Part shown: positions 54,274-63,700 of the stretch, in pieces
Layout of the letters: every line of letters starts with the position of its first letter
Numbering within the stretch: position 1 is the stretch's first letter
Position numbers and translations under genes: made by a program
Origin: Simiduia sp. 21SJ11W-1
Lineage (GTDB): Bacteria > Pseudomonadota > Gammaproteobacteria > Pseudomonadales > Cellvibrionaceae
Length of the DNA stretch: 64,000 nucleotides
Reading direction: 5' to 3'
NCBI RefSeq assembly: GCF_024138675.1
Contig: NZ_CP090959.1
Coordinates: forward strand, 1,240,001 to 1,304,000
The notes under the pieces: generated by a model
What the model saw: the letters and a program-made list of their open reading frames with translations, nothing else
Databases searched by the model: none
Told to the model about the DNA's origin: nothing

Positions 54274-54493
54274 AGTTTTATGGAGCTGGCCTCTCGCTGC
54301 ATGCCTCGCCCTGTGGTATAGGCTCAAATGCGTAAACTTTTCGGTGCTCCCGATTCTGCCTGGCCGCGCTGAAAGACTCTGCGATCCAGTAGCCCCCACC
54401 TTCGAAAATGATCGTTAAACTATGGGCCGCGTGCCGGCTTTTTTTTACCCGCCAGTTAGGCCAGTATGCACATATGCAAAACGAGGGGTGATT

Positions 54494-55780
54494 ATGCGAA
54501 TTTTACTTAGTGCAGTTTTTCTATTTTGGGCGCTAGGCCTGCAGGCCGGTGGGTTAAGCCCGCAAGAACAAACGCTGGTAGATGCCGTGGCCGAGCGAGA
54601 GCCCGCCGCGCGCACTTTGCTTGAGCGCATAGTGAACATTAACAGCGGCACCGGTAATCACGCGGGCGTGAAGGCGGTGGCCGATGAGCTTGCCCCTGCC
54701 TTTGAGGCGCTGGGTTTCTCGGTGGCCTGGGTAGATGGTAAGGCGTTTCAGCGCGCGGGCCACCTGCTGGCACGCTTCGGTGATCGCGGGCCCAAATTGC
54801 TGTTAATCGGCCACCTCGACACCGTTTTTGCCCCCGATAGCCAGTTTCAGCGCTACCAGGTCATAGACGAGCGCTATGTGAAAGGCCCCGGCATTACCGA
54901 CATGAAAGGCGGCAATATAGTGATGCTGATGGCGCTGCAAGGGTTGAAAGATGCAGGCCTGCTGGATCAGCTGCAAATACAGGTTGTGCTCACAGGCGAC
55001 GAAGAAGATCGTGGTGAACCCTTGTTGTTTGCCATAGAACCTCTGCGCAAAGCGGGGCGCTGGGCCGATATTGCGCTTGGCTTTGAAGATGGCGACGGCG
55101 ACCCAACAACCGCCGTGGTGGCGCGGCGCAGCTCTGCCAATTGGCGGTTGGAAATCGCGGGTAAGCCTGCGCACTCCTCGCAAATTTTTCGCGAAGACAT
55201 AGGCCACGGCGCCGTGTATGAAATGGCGCGCGTACTCGAGGGCTTCAGGGCAGCCTTGAAAGACGAGCAGCTGTTAACCTTTAACCCGGGCGTGGTAGTG
55301 GCCGGTACTGATGTTGCACTCTGCGACGACAGCCGCGGCACCGCCTTTGGCAAGCTCAATGTGATTGCCAGAAAGGCGGTGGTAGAGGGTGATTTACGTG
55401 CCCTCACGCCCGAGCAGCAGGCCCGCGCCTGGGGCATTATGGAAGGCGTGGCCAAGCAATCGCTGCCCCATACCCGCACGCGTTTTACCCATACCGATCG
55501 CTACCCCGCCATGGCGCCCACCGATGGCAACCACGCGCTGTTGGCTGTGTACAGCCAGGCAAGCCAGGATTTGGGCTATGGCCCGGTACGTGCGGTAGAC
55601 CCACGCAGGGCAGGGGCTGCCGATATCTCCTTTGTGGCGGGCAGTGTTGCCCAGGCGCTGGATGGCCTGGGGTTGATGGGTACTGGTGGCCATACAGATG
55701 AAGAGGTGGCCGATATGCACACCCTCAAAAGCCAGGCGAGCAGAGCGGCGCTCTTGATGCACAGGCTGGCACAGCCCTGA
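54494..55780 (+). CDS. Exported M20-family metallopeptidase (carboxypeptidase G2-like)
   Basis: This 428-residue protein starts MRILLSAVFLFWALGLQA-GG at the ATG at 54494 (GAGGGGTG ahead), giving a signal peptide. Zinc-binding and catalytic elements are LLIGHLDTVF (near residue 110), GPGITDMKGG (bridging Asp), LTGDEEDRGE (catalytic Glu pair near 170) and GTGGHTDEEV (final His near 398). A dimerisation lid is present between about 200 and 310. It probably removes C-terminal residues from peptides or folates in the periplasm. It is transcribed from its own promoter, downstream of the heptamer array. Confidence 0.9.
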   Translation: MRILLSAVFLFWALGLQAGGLSPQEQTLVDAVAEREPAARTLLERIVNINSGTGNHAGVKAVADELAPAFEALGFSVAWVDGKAFQRAGHLLARFGDRGPKLLLIGHLDTVFAPDSQFQRYQVIDERYVKGPGITDMKGGNIVMLMALQGLKDAGLLDQLQIQVVLTGDEEDRGEPLLFAIEPLRKAGRWADIALGFEDGDGDPTTAVVARRSSANWRLEIAGKPAHSSQIFREDIGHGAVYEMARVLEGFRAALKDEQLLTFNPGVVVAGTDVALCDDSRGTAFGKLNVIARKAVVEGDLRALTPEQQARAWGIMEGVAKQSLPHTRTRFTHTDRYPAMAPTDGNHALLAVYSQASQDLGYGPVRAVDPRRAGAADISFVAGSVAQALDGLGLMGTGGHTDEEVADMHTLKSQASRAALLMHRLAQP

Positions 55781-55865
55781 GCTGTGCATACGCAACAAAA
55801 CTGCTTTAAAAGTGCGTTTGCATTGATTAGAATGGGTCAGGTTCGTAACTCAGTGGGGTATCCCT

Positions 55866-56237
55866 ATGTCAGCGTTGCAAATGAATCAGCCCGAGGCCGC
55901 TGCGGTGTTGTGTAAGGCCTTGCAGAATACCCAGCAAGCCTTTGGCCTTACCAATGAAGAGCTGGGGCGTATTATCGGCAAAGATCGCTCCACCATTGGC
56001 CGTATGTTCGACAAGGGCCAGCTCTCCCCCGGCTCGAAAGAGGGCGAGCTTGCGCTCTTGCTGGTGCGGGTGTATCGCAGTTTGTTTGCACTGCTGGGCG
56101 GCAGCCAAAGCCAAATGCAGCACTGGCTGAACACCGCCAATAGCCACTTGCAGGCCACGCCACGGAGCATGATGAGCAGCGTGCAGGGCCTTGTGAATTT
56201 GGTGACCTACCTGGATGCCATGCGTGGGCGCGTGTAA
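55866..56237 (+). CDS. Xre/ParS-type antitoxin of a RES toxin pair
   Basis: This 123-residue antitoxin has an N-terminal helix-turn-helix-like part (QAFGLTNEELGRIIGKDRSTIGRMF, near residues 23-47) and a C-terminal DUF2384-type domain (VRVYRSLFALLGG, HWLNTANSHLQATPRSMMSS, residues about 67-110) that covers the toxin active site. The toxin start overlaps its stop as TAATG. In this family the antitoxin also represses the operon. It is the upstream partner, as usual for RES-Xre pairs. Confidence 0.92.
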   Translation: MSALQMNQPEAAAVLCKALQNTQQAFGLTNEELGRIIGKDRSTIGRMFDKGQLSPGSKEGELALLLVRVYRSLFALLGGSQSQMQHWLNTANSHLQATPRSMMSSVQGLVNLVTYLDAMRGRV

Positions 56238-56995
56238 TGGCGCTTTGGGCATCGCTTGATGGGCAACAGGCCATAGGTCCGCTAACGCTTGAACTGGTGC
56301 GGGTGGTGGAATCCCAAGAGGAAATTGCCACGCTATCGCTGGTAGACAGCATGGCAGAGCAGGATATTTTGGAGTCGCTGCTTGAAGACAGCAAGCCCGG
56401 CCAATTGCCAGGTAACCTGCATTATTTGTTGGCCAGCCCCTTTCGCTACCCGCCGCTGCAATGGGGCAGCCGGTTTGGCCGCACCCATGAACCCTCGCTG
56501 TTTTACGGCTCGCTCAATATTGAAACGGCGCTCACCGAATGCGCTTTTTATCGCTTTGTATTTTTAAGCGGTGTGACAGCACCCTTCCCGAAAGCTGTGG
56601 TTTCGCAGCACACCAGTTTCAGGGTGCGCGGCCATGGTGAGCGGGGTGTGAACTTAACGCTGCCGCCCTTTGCCGAGCACACAGACGCGTTGCGATCGCC
56701 CGAAGATTACCGGGCGGCCCAGGCACTGGGCAGTGACATGCGCGAGGCGGGTGTACAGGTGGTTATTTACCTCTCTGCCCGCGACCGCCGTGCCAGTGCG
56801 CTCAATGGCGCGGTGTTTGACCCTCAAGTATTTGCCAAAAGCCAACCCCAGCGCTTTCAAGCCTGGACCTGCCATGCCACAACCGAGGCCGTGCGCTTTA
56901 TTGCCGCACCTGGCGCCACCCCAGGGCGCGAGATATTTGCCTTTACCCGTGAAGATTTTCTGGTAGACGGGCGCCTGCCCATGCCGCCTGCTTAG
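56237..56995 (+). CDS. RES-domain toxin (NAD+ phosphorylase)
   Basis: This 252-residue toxin has the RES core. The Arg in LVRVVESQ, the FRYPPLQWGSRFG segment, and Glu in ALTECAFYRF are positioned as in RES proteins, and a Ser in the LYGSLNIETAL region also fits. RES toxins break down NAD+ and stop growth until the antitoxin is restored. Its length is slightly above the family norm of 150-230 because of an N-terminal extension of about 80 residues. It overlaps the antitoxin by one base. The pair lies between the two heptamer arrays. Confidence 0.92.
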   Translation: MALWASLDGQQAIGPLTLELVRVVESQEEIATLSLVDSMAEQDILESLLEDSKPGQLPGNLHYLLASPFRYPPLQWGSRFGRTHEPSLFYGSLNIETALTECAFYRFVFLSGVTAPFPKAVVSQHTSFRVRGHGERGVNLTLPPFAEHTDALRSPEDYRAAQALGSDMREAGVQVVIYLSARDRRASALNGAVFDPQVFAKSQPQRFQAWTCHATTEAVRFIAAPGATPGREIFAFTREDFLVDGRLPMPPA

Positions 56996-57111
56996 GCACA
57001 TTCGGGTGCGGGCATAACCCAAGCCTGCAATTTGCAATGCCCTTGGGTGACGCAGCTAAATAAAGTGCCTTAGGCTGATTTTAATTAGCGTAGATATTGG
57101 GTTTGCTTACT

Positions 57112-57209
57112 GACTTGCGACTTGCGACTTGCGACTTGCGACTTGCGACTTGCGACTTGCGACTTGCGACTTGCGACTTGCGACTTGCGACTTGCGACTT
57201 GCGACTTGC
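57112..57209. repeat. Heptamer tandem array, 14 perfect units
   Basis: Fourteen identical gacttgc units in a row, with no variation. Open frames through it (repeated Ser-Gln-Val-Ala-Ser-Arg-Lys on the leftward strand) are only products of the repeat. It lies 117 bp past the RES toxin stop and about 75 bp before the DUF4870 stop. Confidence 0.96.
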
Positions 57210-57283
57210 GCGGGGCGGGGGTAAATCCGTGGGCGTAAAGGCGGGAGGGTTGCGTGTGCAGGGTGTGCACACGCAGGCGTAAC

Positions 57284-57634
57284 CTAAAATAGCCAAGTGG
57301 TTACATTGTCGATTTCGCGATTTTCGCCAACGGCTTTCAAGCCTTTTACGCAGCGAATAATAAACCACACAAGTGACACAAACATCAGCAACACACCCAG
57401 GCCCAATAGCGGAATGGTGACAAAGCTGACGGTAAAGTACAGCAGGCTCATCCAAAAGGTGCGAATCTGGAAGCGGTAGTGATTGTTGGCAATGCCTGTA
57501 TCGCCATCTTTATTTACATAGGCCATGATCAGCCCGATGATCGAGGTAACACCCAGTAATATGGATGCCAAATACAATACGTAAACCAGTTTTACGCTAT
57601 CTAATGATTTTGTTGAAGTAGCCACATCGTTCAT
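57284..57634 (-). CDS. DUF4870 family small membrane protein
   Basis: This 116-residue protein has three TM segments (KLVYVLYLASILLGVTSIIGLIMAYV, FWMSLLYFTVSFVTIPLLGLGVLLMF and VSLVWFIIRCVKGL). The short loop NNHYRFQIRTFW between the first two is characteristic of DUF4870/Tic20-like proteins. The ATG lies at 57634. Its function is unknown, and it is not obviously linked to the neighbouring YfiR gene, although both face left. Confidence 0.85.
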   Translation of the reverse strand: MNDVATSTKSLDSVKLVYVLYLASILLGVTSIIGLIMAYVNKDGDTGIANNHYRFQIRTFWMSLLYFTVSFVTIPLLGLGVLLMFVSLVWFIIRCVKGLKAVGENREIDNVTTWLF

Positions 57635-57720
57635 AGCAAATCCCTGTCTAAATTTATTATTTGCCCGGCCAGTGTGTGGCGGCTTGACGCATTCGTCAAG
57701 ATGCGCGCGGCCGTTGCTGG

Positions 57721-58230
57721 TTAATAAATCAGGGTGGAGATCTCAAGTACCTTTGGGTCCCAATTAAGGTCTAGTGCGCGGGAGGGTTTCATACTGATTA
57801 CAACGCCTGGCAGACCTTCGTCGTCGTGTAATATCAGTGCAACCCCAAGGTGCGCCAGAGCCAGGTCATTGCTGACGGTGAGGGCGTGATGCGTTTTGGC
57901 GTATTGAAGGGTTTTATCCAGATTTTGCTCGCCGTTTATGTATATTACATGTACGGCTTTCTCTGGTGGGGCTTCATTGTGGTATACCGCCCCAAGCTGT
58001 GCCTGCCCGATTTTTATGCCTGTTTTTTGTTTTAGGGCGCGGGCCAATGGCTCGTCGTTGATCACCAGTATGTTTATGTTTTCGCGTAGGCTTAGGCTCT
58101 GCTCATAGCTTAAAAGCTTCAGTAGCAGCATGCTGTTTAAGGCTGCAGGCAGGGGCTTGGGCGTTGCCTGTGAGGCAAGCGACGGCAGCAGGCAAAATGC
58201 CAGGGCCATGGCGCGCACTAACGCCTGCAT
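57721..58230 (-). CDS. YfiR-like (DUF4154) periplasmic protein
   Basis: This 169-residue exported protein starts MQALVRAMALAFCLLPSLASQA. The mature part fits the YfiR/DUF4154 family, with NINILVINDEPLARALK (near residue 52), VHVIYINGEQNLDKTLQYAK, ALTVSNDLALAHLGVALIL and the C-terminal VVISMKPSRALDLNWDPKVLEISTLI. YfiR holds back an inner-membrane cyclase or kinase in Pseudomonas. Here it starts right after the TonB receptor gene (1 bp) and lies opposite a hybrid kinase with a large periplasmic domain, so it may pass a ligand signal to that kinase. This role is inferred. Confidence 0.87.
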   Translation of the reverse strand: MQALVRAMALAFCLLPSLASQATPKPLPAALNSMLLLKLLSYEQSLSLRENINILVINDEPLARALKQKTGIKIGQAQLGAVYHNEAPPEKAVHVIYINGEQNLDKTLQYAKTHHALTVSNDLALAHLGVALILHDDEGLPGVVISMKPSRALDLNWDPKVLEISTLIY

Positions 58231-58231
58231 A

Positions 58232-60574
58232 TTACAGATCCACCTTGATGTTAAGGCTGTAAACCGGCCGATTTACCTGTGGCAGCAGGGAGTTTTGAAA
58301 GCCGTCGTTATCTTGGTTGAACTGATTGCCACTGGATGCCGACTCCACCCCGGGCTGTAAATAGTTTGCGCCGGTGAGGTTATTCACATTGAGCCCCACC
58401 GACCAGTTGGCGCGGCTGTAGCTTAGGCTTGCATCAAATTGGCTATAGGCTTTTGCTTTTATGTCTTGCTCGCGCAGCGGGTTTTCGGAAAACAATTCCC
58501 GTGCAGAGCGCCACTGCCCGCGTAGATTTACATTGATGTGAGCGGTGATGGGTAAATTCACAATGGCGTTTATTTTATGGGGCGCAATGTCGCCCTGTGC
58601 GCTCCAGTCGCGCTGCCAGTCTTGCGTGCTTTGCCGGTATTGATACTCAGCCTCTGCACGGGTAATGCTGTAATACAATTTCGCCGTAATGGCGGCATGT
58701 TGGTATATGGGGTTATCCCAACGGGCATCGGCTCGGTATTCAAGGCCGGTTATACGCCGCTGGCCCACATTTTCACCGCCTGCTATGGCGTTTTCATATT
58801 GGGCTAAAAATACCGAGGCTTCGTGCAAAATGGTGTCACCTTGGTAAATCGCAATGGCCTCCAGGTTACGCGCTTTTTCCGGCTTTAAATCCTCATTGGC
58901 GGCGCGGCCGTTAAAGCCACCAAACAGGTCTTTGGGAGAGGGTTCCTGAAAGGCTTCGCCGTAAATAAGCTTGAAGGTGGTGTCTGCCCGGTAATGGTAG
59001 ATGGCTGCAAGGCGCGGGCTGAACTCGGCCCCGTATTCGCTGTTGTTATCCCACCGAAGGCCCGCACTGATTCGCCATTGGCCCAGTTGGTAAAGCGCCT
59101 GGCCAAACACGCCGGTATCGTCGGTGGTGATGCGATTAAACGCGGGAATATCCCGTGCGCTTAGCGTAGGCGGCAGTGGTGAAGGGTTGGTTGAGCTGAT
59201 GCTATCGGCTGGCAGCACGCCACTGCCATCTGACGATTGGCCGTTGCTGGAATTTGCCGCTTGCGCAGGGCAAACCCCGGCACCGTCGAAGTAGTTGCAC
59301 ACCATATAGACCTTGGCGAGGTCTTTGCGCTCGTATTTGAGGCCGGCGCTGAAGCTTAGGCGCTGGCTTGCAACATAATTCACCGATTGCTCGAGCCGCC
59401 AGGCGCGGTTGAAATTGTTCCACTCTGAAATACTTACCAGATCTTCGAAAGATTCCACCCAACTGCCGCCAACGCGGTTGTCGCGGTACACGAGATCTGT
59501 GCGGCCGCTCAAATTTTCGCTCCAATTGCTCGCGTAGCGGCCGAATAACTGGCGAGACTCATGAATCCAGCCGCCGTTGGGTTGGGTGTCTGCAAAAGAG
59601 TAGTAGGGCCCGTAGCCCTCATCGGTATGCCAGTAGCTTGCCCCCACAGCCCAAGGCCCGCTTGCTATTTCGGCATACAGCCCCTGGTTTTCGCTGGGGT
59701 CTTGATAGCGGCCCAAGGCTTTGCCGCGTACGCGCTCGCTTGCACTTACACTGCCGTCAACATTGATGTCGCCCACAGGGCTCGGGTTGCCAGTGGCGGG
59801 GTCTTGGCCTTGGCCAATGCCCGCGCCCCAGATGTCGGGGTTGGCCAGCAGTGCCTCGTCTGTGTAGCCCCATTCGCTGTAGTGCTCGATGGGGGCTTCA
59901 TCGCTGCTAAACAGCCGGGCGCCCAGGCTGAAATTCACAGTGTTGTGATTGCCAACCCAGGTGAGATCCAGCGCCCGGCTCTGGTAGCTACCCGCCTGCA
60001 GGCTGGCGGTGAGGCGGTTGGTGTCAGGTGCGAGCGCTTCGCCCTTGCGGGTAATGATATTGATCACCCCTAAAAAGGCATTGGGGCCGTACACAGCGCC
60101 CGACGGGCCATAGAGCACTTCCACCCGTTCAATGAGATTCATGGGGTATTGGCGCGAAAACTGCGCGGCGTGATTCCACAGGTGGTTGTCTACCCGGCCG
60201 TTCACAAGTAGCAGGGTGCGCTGGGTCCAGGGGGTGCGGTAGCCGCGCTGGTAGCTCACTACCTGCAAGGTGCCGTTGGTCACCACTGTGTCGAAGCCTG
60301 GTAAATCGGCCACCAGAGCTTCCAGGCTTTGGTAGCCGCGCCGCGCGATTTCCTGTGCGCTCACCACCACCAGGCTCCCCGGGGCATCGCGTACGGTTTC
60401 GCTTAGCTGTGAGGCCGTTTGGCTTTGATTGTGCAGTGCAGCGCGTTGTTTTAGCAGCTCTTCGAGCGACATGCCCGCAAGGGTGCCCTCGGTTGCCTCA
60501 TTGGCATTCACGCACAGTGCCGGCAGCCAAAGGCATACCAGAAGATAAGCCAAAGCAATGCGTGTTAGCGCCAT
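58232..60574 (-). CDS. TonB-dependent receptor of a YfiR/kinase locus
   Basis: This 780-residue outer-membrane receptor has a signal peptide (MALTRIALAYLLVCLWLPALCVNA), a plug domain (GSLVVVSAQEIARRGYQSLEALVADLPGFDTVV and VEVLYGPSGAVYGPNAFLGVINIITR, residues about 70-185) and a barrel to the C-terminus. The C-terminal residues VYSLNIKVDL lack the final Phe seen in most barrel proteins, ending in Leu. It is followed by the YfiR-like gene after one base. The gene does not have a lipid anchor or an extended N-terminal signalling domain. The ligand is unknown. Confidence 0.92.
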   Translation of the reverse strand: MALTRIALAYLLVCLWLPALCVNANEATEGTLAGMSLEELLKQRAALHNQSQTASQLSETVRDAPGSLVVVSAQEIARRGYQSLEALVADLPGFDTVVTNGTLQVVSYQRGYRTPWTQRTLLLVNGRVDNHLWNHAAQFSRQYPMNLIERVEVLYGPSGAVYGPNAFLGVINIITRKGEALAPDTNRLTASLQAGSYQSRALDLTWVGNHNTVNFSLGARLFSSDEAPIEHYSEWGYTDEALLANPDIWGAGIGQGQDPATGNPSPVGDINVDGSVSASERVRGKALGRYQDPSENQGLYAEIASGPWAVGASYWHTDEGYGPYYSFADTQPNGGWIHESRQLFGRYASNWSENLSGRTDLVYRDNRVGGSWVESFEDLVSISEWNNFNRAWRLEQSVNYVASQRLSFSAGLKYERKDLAKVYMVCNYFDGAGVCPAQAANSSNGQSSDGSGVLPADSISSTNPSPLPPTLSARDIPAFNRITTDDTGVFGQALYQLGQWRISAGLRWDNNSEYGAEFSPRLAAIYHYRADTTFKLIYGEAFQEPSPKDLFGGFNGRAANEDLKPEKARNLEAIAIYQGDTILHEASVFLAQYENAIAGGENVGQRRITGLEYRADARWDNPIYQHAAITAKLYYSITRAEAEYQYRQSTQDWQRDWSAQGDIAPHKINAIVNLPITAHINVNLRGQWRSARELFSENPLREQDIKAKAYSQFDASLSYSRANWSVGLNVNNLTGANYLQPGVESASSGNQFNQDNDGFQNSLLPQVNRPVYSLNIKVDL

Positions 60575-60755
60575 CTATTCACCCTCATCAATGGGCTGGC
60601 AGCCATGGTTTGTTTGCAGGCTAGGGTAAAGCAAATCATAGGCGGTAATTTGTTCTGCTATCTACTAACCTGTGAGTGTAGTTGCTGAATCCGGCAATCG
60701 TGTGGAGACCGCCGTGTAATTTGGGCGGCCCAGGCCCATTTTAACGCGGAACTCT
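60575..60755. promoter_or_regulatory. Divergent region between the TonB receptor and the hybrid kinase
   Basis: About 180 bp contain the promoters of the leftward receptor-yfiR pair and of the rightward kinase. I see no strong palindrome or clear -35/-10 pair in it. Confidence 0.4.
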
Positions 60756-63700
60756 ATGGCAAACGGCAGCACAAGCAAGGCTAAAGCGCAGGTTTCGGTG
60801 AATAACATCAGCCGTATGAGTACGGGGCTTTTTGCCTCGGCTGTGATTCTTGTCGCGCCGCTTTTGGTGCTTTTATACCTGTATTTCAGTGAGATTAACC
60901 GCGAGCTTGCAACACTTAAAAAGCAAACCGGCAGTATTGAGGCTTTACAGCAGCTGGTTGCGCTGCAAATCCACCTCACTGATGAATACTACAACCGCTA
61001 TTACCCCAGCCCAGAAACCGTGCAAATTTTGGCCAACAAGAGTGCAGCAGAGGCGGGTTTGGGGGCAGAGCCCGATGTGGCCCTTTGGCTTCTGCAGCTG
61101 CAAGCCATGGATGCAGTGCTGGCCCGGCACTATAGCGATTCGGATCTTGGTTGGCAGGCGCTACGCGCACAACTGGAGCCTTTGTGGGCGAGCCGGTCTT
61201 GGCAGTCTCAGCTTAACCAATTGCGTACATTACAAACACCGGTACATGAATTTACCCAGCGCTTGATGGTTGCTGCCAATTTAATCTGGAGCAAAGAGCC
61301 CGCGGTACGCGAGCAGGCGCGTTTGCTGTTTATCGATTTAACCCATGCCAAGCAGGCGCTGTTTGTCACAACCGAGGCGCTGGCCCAGTTTGCGCTAGCC
61401 AAAACTACGGCCGAGCGCGAGAGCGAATTTCAACAGCTGCAAATCACCTTGATCCAGCTGGCCAATGAAAATGTGAATGTTGAATTTGAGCTCCCCGAGG
61501 GCATCAGCCAGCAGCAATTAAGCTATGTTGACCTTGTGGATCTGGCACAAAAGGCGCTTAAAAAGAAGCGCCGTCTGGACTTTGTAGGCATTTTGCCAGG
61601 TGATGTGGCCGACATGGGGCTGGCGCTGGATGTAGAGAAAATGCGGGGCCTCACCTGGGATAAAATCAGCGAGCTCAACCGCGCCCAATTGCAGCTGGCT
61701 GACATCTTGGATGAGCACCTCAATGGTGCCCTTGAGCGCGAGCGCCAATGGCGGATAGTAGTGTTGTTTTGGGTTGCGCTGTTGGTAGTGGCCGCCTGCC
61801 TGCTGGGTGGTTACATCATTCACAATATTCGCGCCACCCAGCTGTTTTTGGATCACGAAAACCAACAGCTCGAGGCGCGGGTAAAAGCGCGTACGCAGGA
61901 AATTATTGCTGCCAAAAATGAAGCCGAACAACTGAACCGTATTTTGGGTAAGCAAACCCAAATATCAACGGAGCTTGCCCGCAAGGCTGAAATGGCAAGC
62001 TCGGCCAAGAGCCTGTTTTTGGCAGCCATGAGTCATGAAATCAGAACCCCGTTAAATGCCGTACTGGGTGGCGCCAATATTCTTGGTAAAACCCAGCTGG
62101 ACGAACGGCAAAAGGGCATTCTTAGCTTAATTACCCAATCGGGAAAAACCCTGCTGGAGTTGATTAACGAAATTCTCGACTTTTCAAAAATTGAAGCCAA
62201 TCAACTTGAGCTGGAGTCGGCACTGTTCGATTTGGAACAGCAGCTGCTGGAGATCGTGCAGATGTTTGCACTGAAGGCAAAAGAAAAAGACATTCCATTA
62301 AATGTGTTTTTTGATTGCCGCTGTGAAGGTGAATGGCTGGGTGATGCGCTGCGCATTAAGCAGATAGTGATTAATTTATTAAGTAACGCCATCAAGTTTA
62401 CGGCCAAGGGTTCTATAAGCCTGCGGGTGGGGTTAAATGATGAAAAACAAATACTGATCAGCGTAGAAGATACAGGTATTGGTATTCGCGCGGAGCAGTT
62501 AAACAACCTGTTTGAAGCCTTTGTGCAAAGCGACAGTTCAACCACCCGTAAATACGGGGGTACAGGCCTTGGCTTGTCTATCAGTAAGCGCCTGGCTGAA
62601 ATGCACGGTGGCAATATTTCAGTGGTGAGTACCTTGGGCAAAGGCTCTACATTTATCGTGGCCTTGCCGTTGAAGCATAAAGTGGCGCCGCCTGCCTTTG
62701 AGGTTGCCAACCACCTGGGCATTTGCCTGCTGAGCCACTCAAAAGACTTAGAGCGCCAGCTGCGCCAGTGGTATGGCCGCCTGCAGGTGGTAGACAGCGC
62801 GAAGAACCTGCGCGACTACCTGGACACCTTGAGCGCTACGCAAAAAGAAAGCTTGGTGGTTGTGGCTGAAAGTGATGCGTTATTGAAAGATCACGACCGT
62901 TTGCAAAAAGGCATTTCCCACTGGCGCCAAATGAATATTGAGGTGCCTTGGGTGCTCCTTACAAGCCAGGCGGCATTCGATTGCGACGACACCCATCGCG
63001 TTCATATGGAACTCAAAAAAATGGGTTCCAATGTGCAACTGCCACTGTTGAGTAAAGGCAGTAAATTGCGCCAGGCCATAGTGTACGCTGCAGAGCGCTC
63101 TGATGGCCCGGCACTCGATTGGATGAATGTGGAAAAAGAGCCACAAGGGCGGCGCTTTAAAGGCCGGGTACTGCTGGCCGAAGACGTAGAGTTCAACCGT
63201 GTGATCGCCTGCGAAATTCTGGAAGCCTGCGGGCTTGAAATAGACTGCGTTAACGATGGCGCACAGGCAGTGCGCTATATGCAGAGCTATTACAACGAAC
63301 CGCAAGCGGATAGAAAAACCATTAAGCTGATTTTGATGGATCTGCATATGCCCGAACTAAACGGGCTGGATGCCACGCGAAAAATCCGCGATCTTGAGCG
63401 TGAGGCCTGCCTGCCGGCCATGCCCATTGTGGCCATGACTGCCGATGTATTGGTGGATACCCGCGATCAAATAGAGCAGGTGGGCATGAGTGGTTATTTA
63501 CCCAAGCCGTTCGAAGAACAAGAGTTACTTGACCTGCTTGCACAGTATTTTCCGCCCGATGAAAGCAATAAGGAAAGCTCACACCCTGTGGCCCAGGCAC
63601 TGCTTGAGCGCACCGGCCAACAGCTGAACTTAACGCCCAATGGTGGCAGCTCTCAGGCTGCGGCTCCAGCACCTAAAAGCAGTGCACCGGAAATGGCGAA

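Noticed and set aside
54002-54418. Coding frames through the 54.1-kb repeats (Cys-Ser-Leu-Phe-Ser-Val type)
   Set aside because: All frames across the array are open because of the repeat, and none shows a family or a ribosome site.
57112-57209. CRISPR array or a repeat-protein gene (Ser-Gln-Val-Ala-Ser-Arg-Lys repeats)
   Set aside because: The unit is 7 bp with no spacers, and the peptide repeat arises in any frame of a heptamer array. No start site or upstream gene structure supports it.
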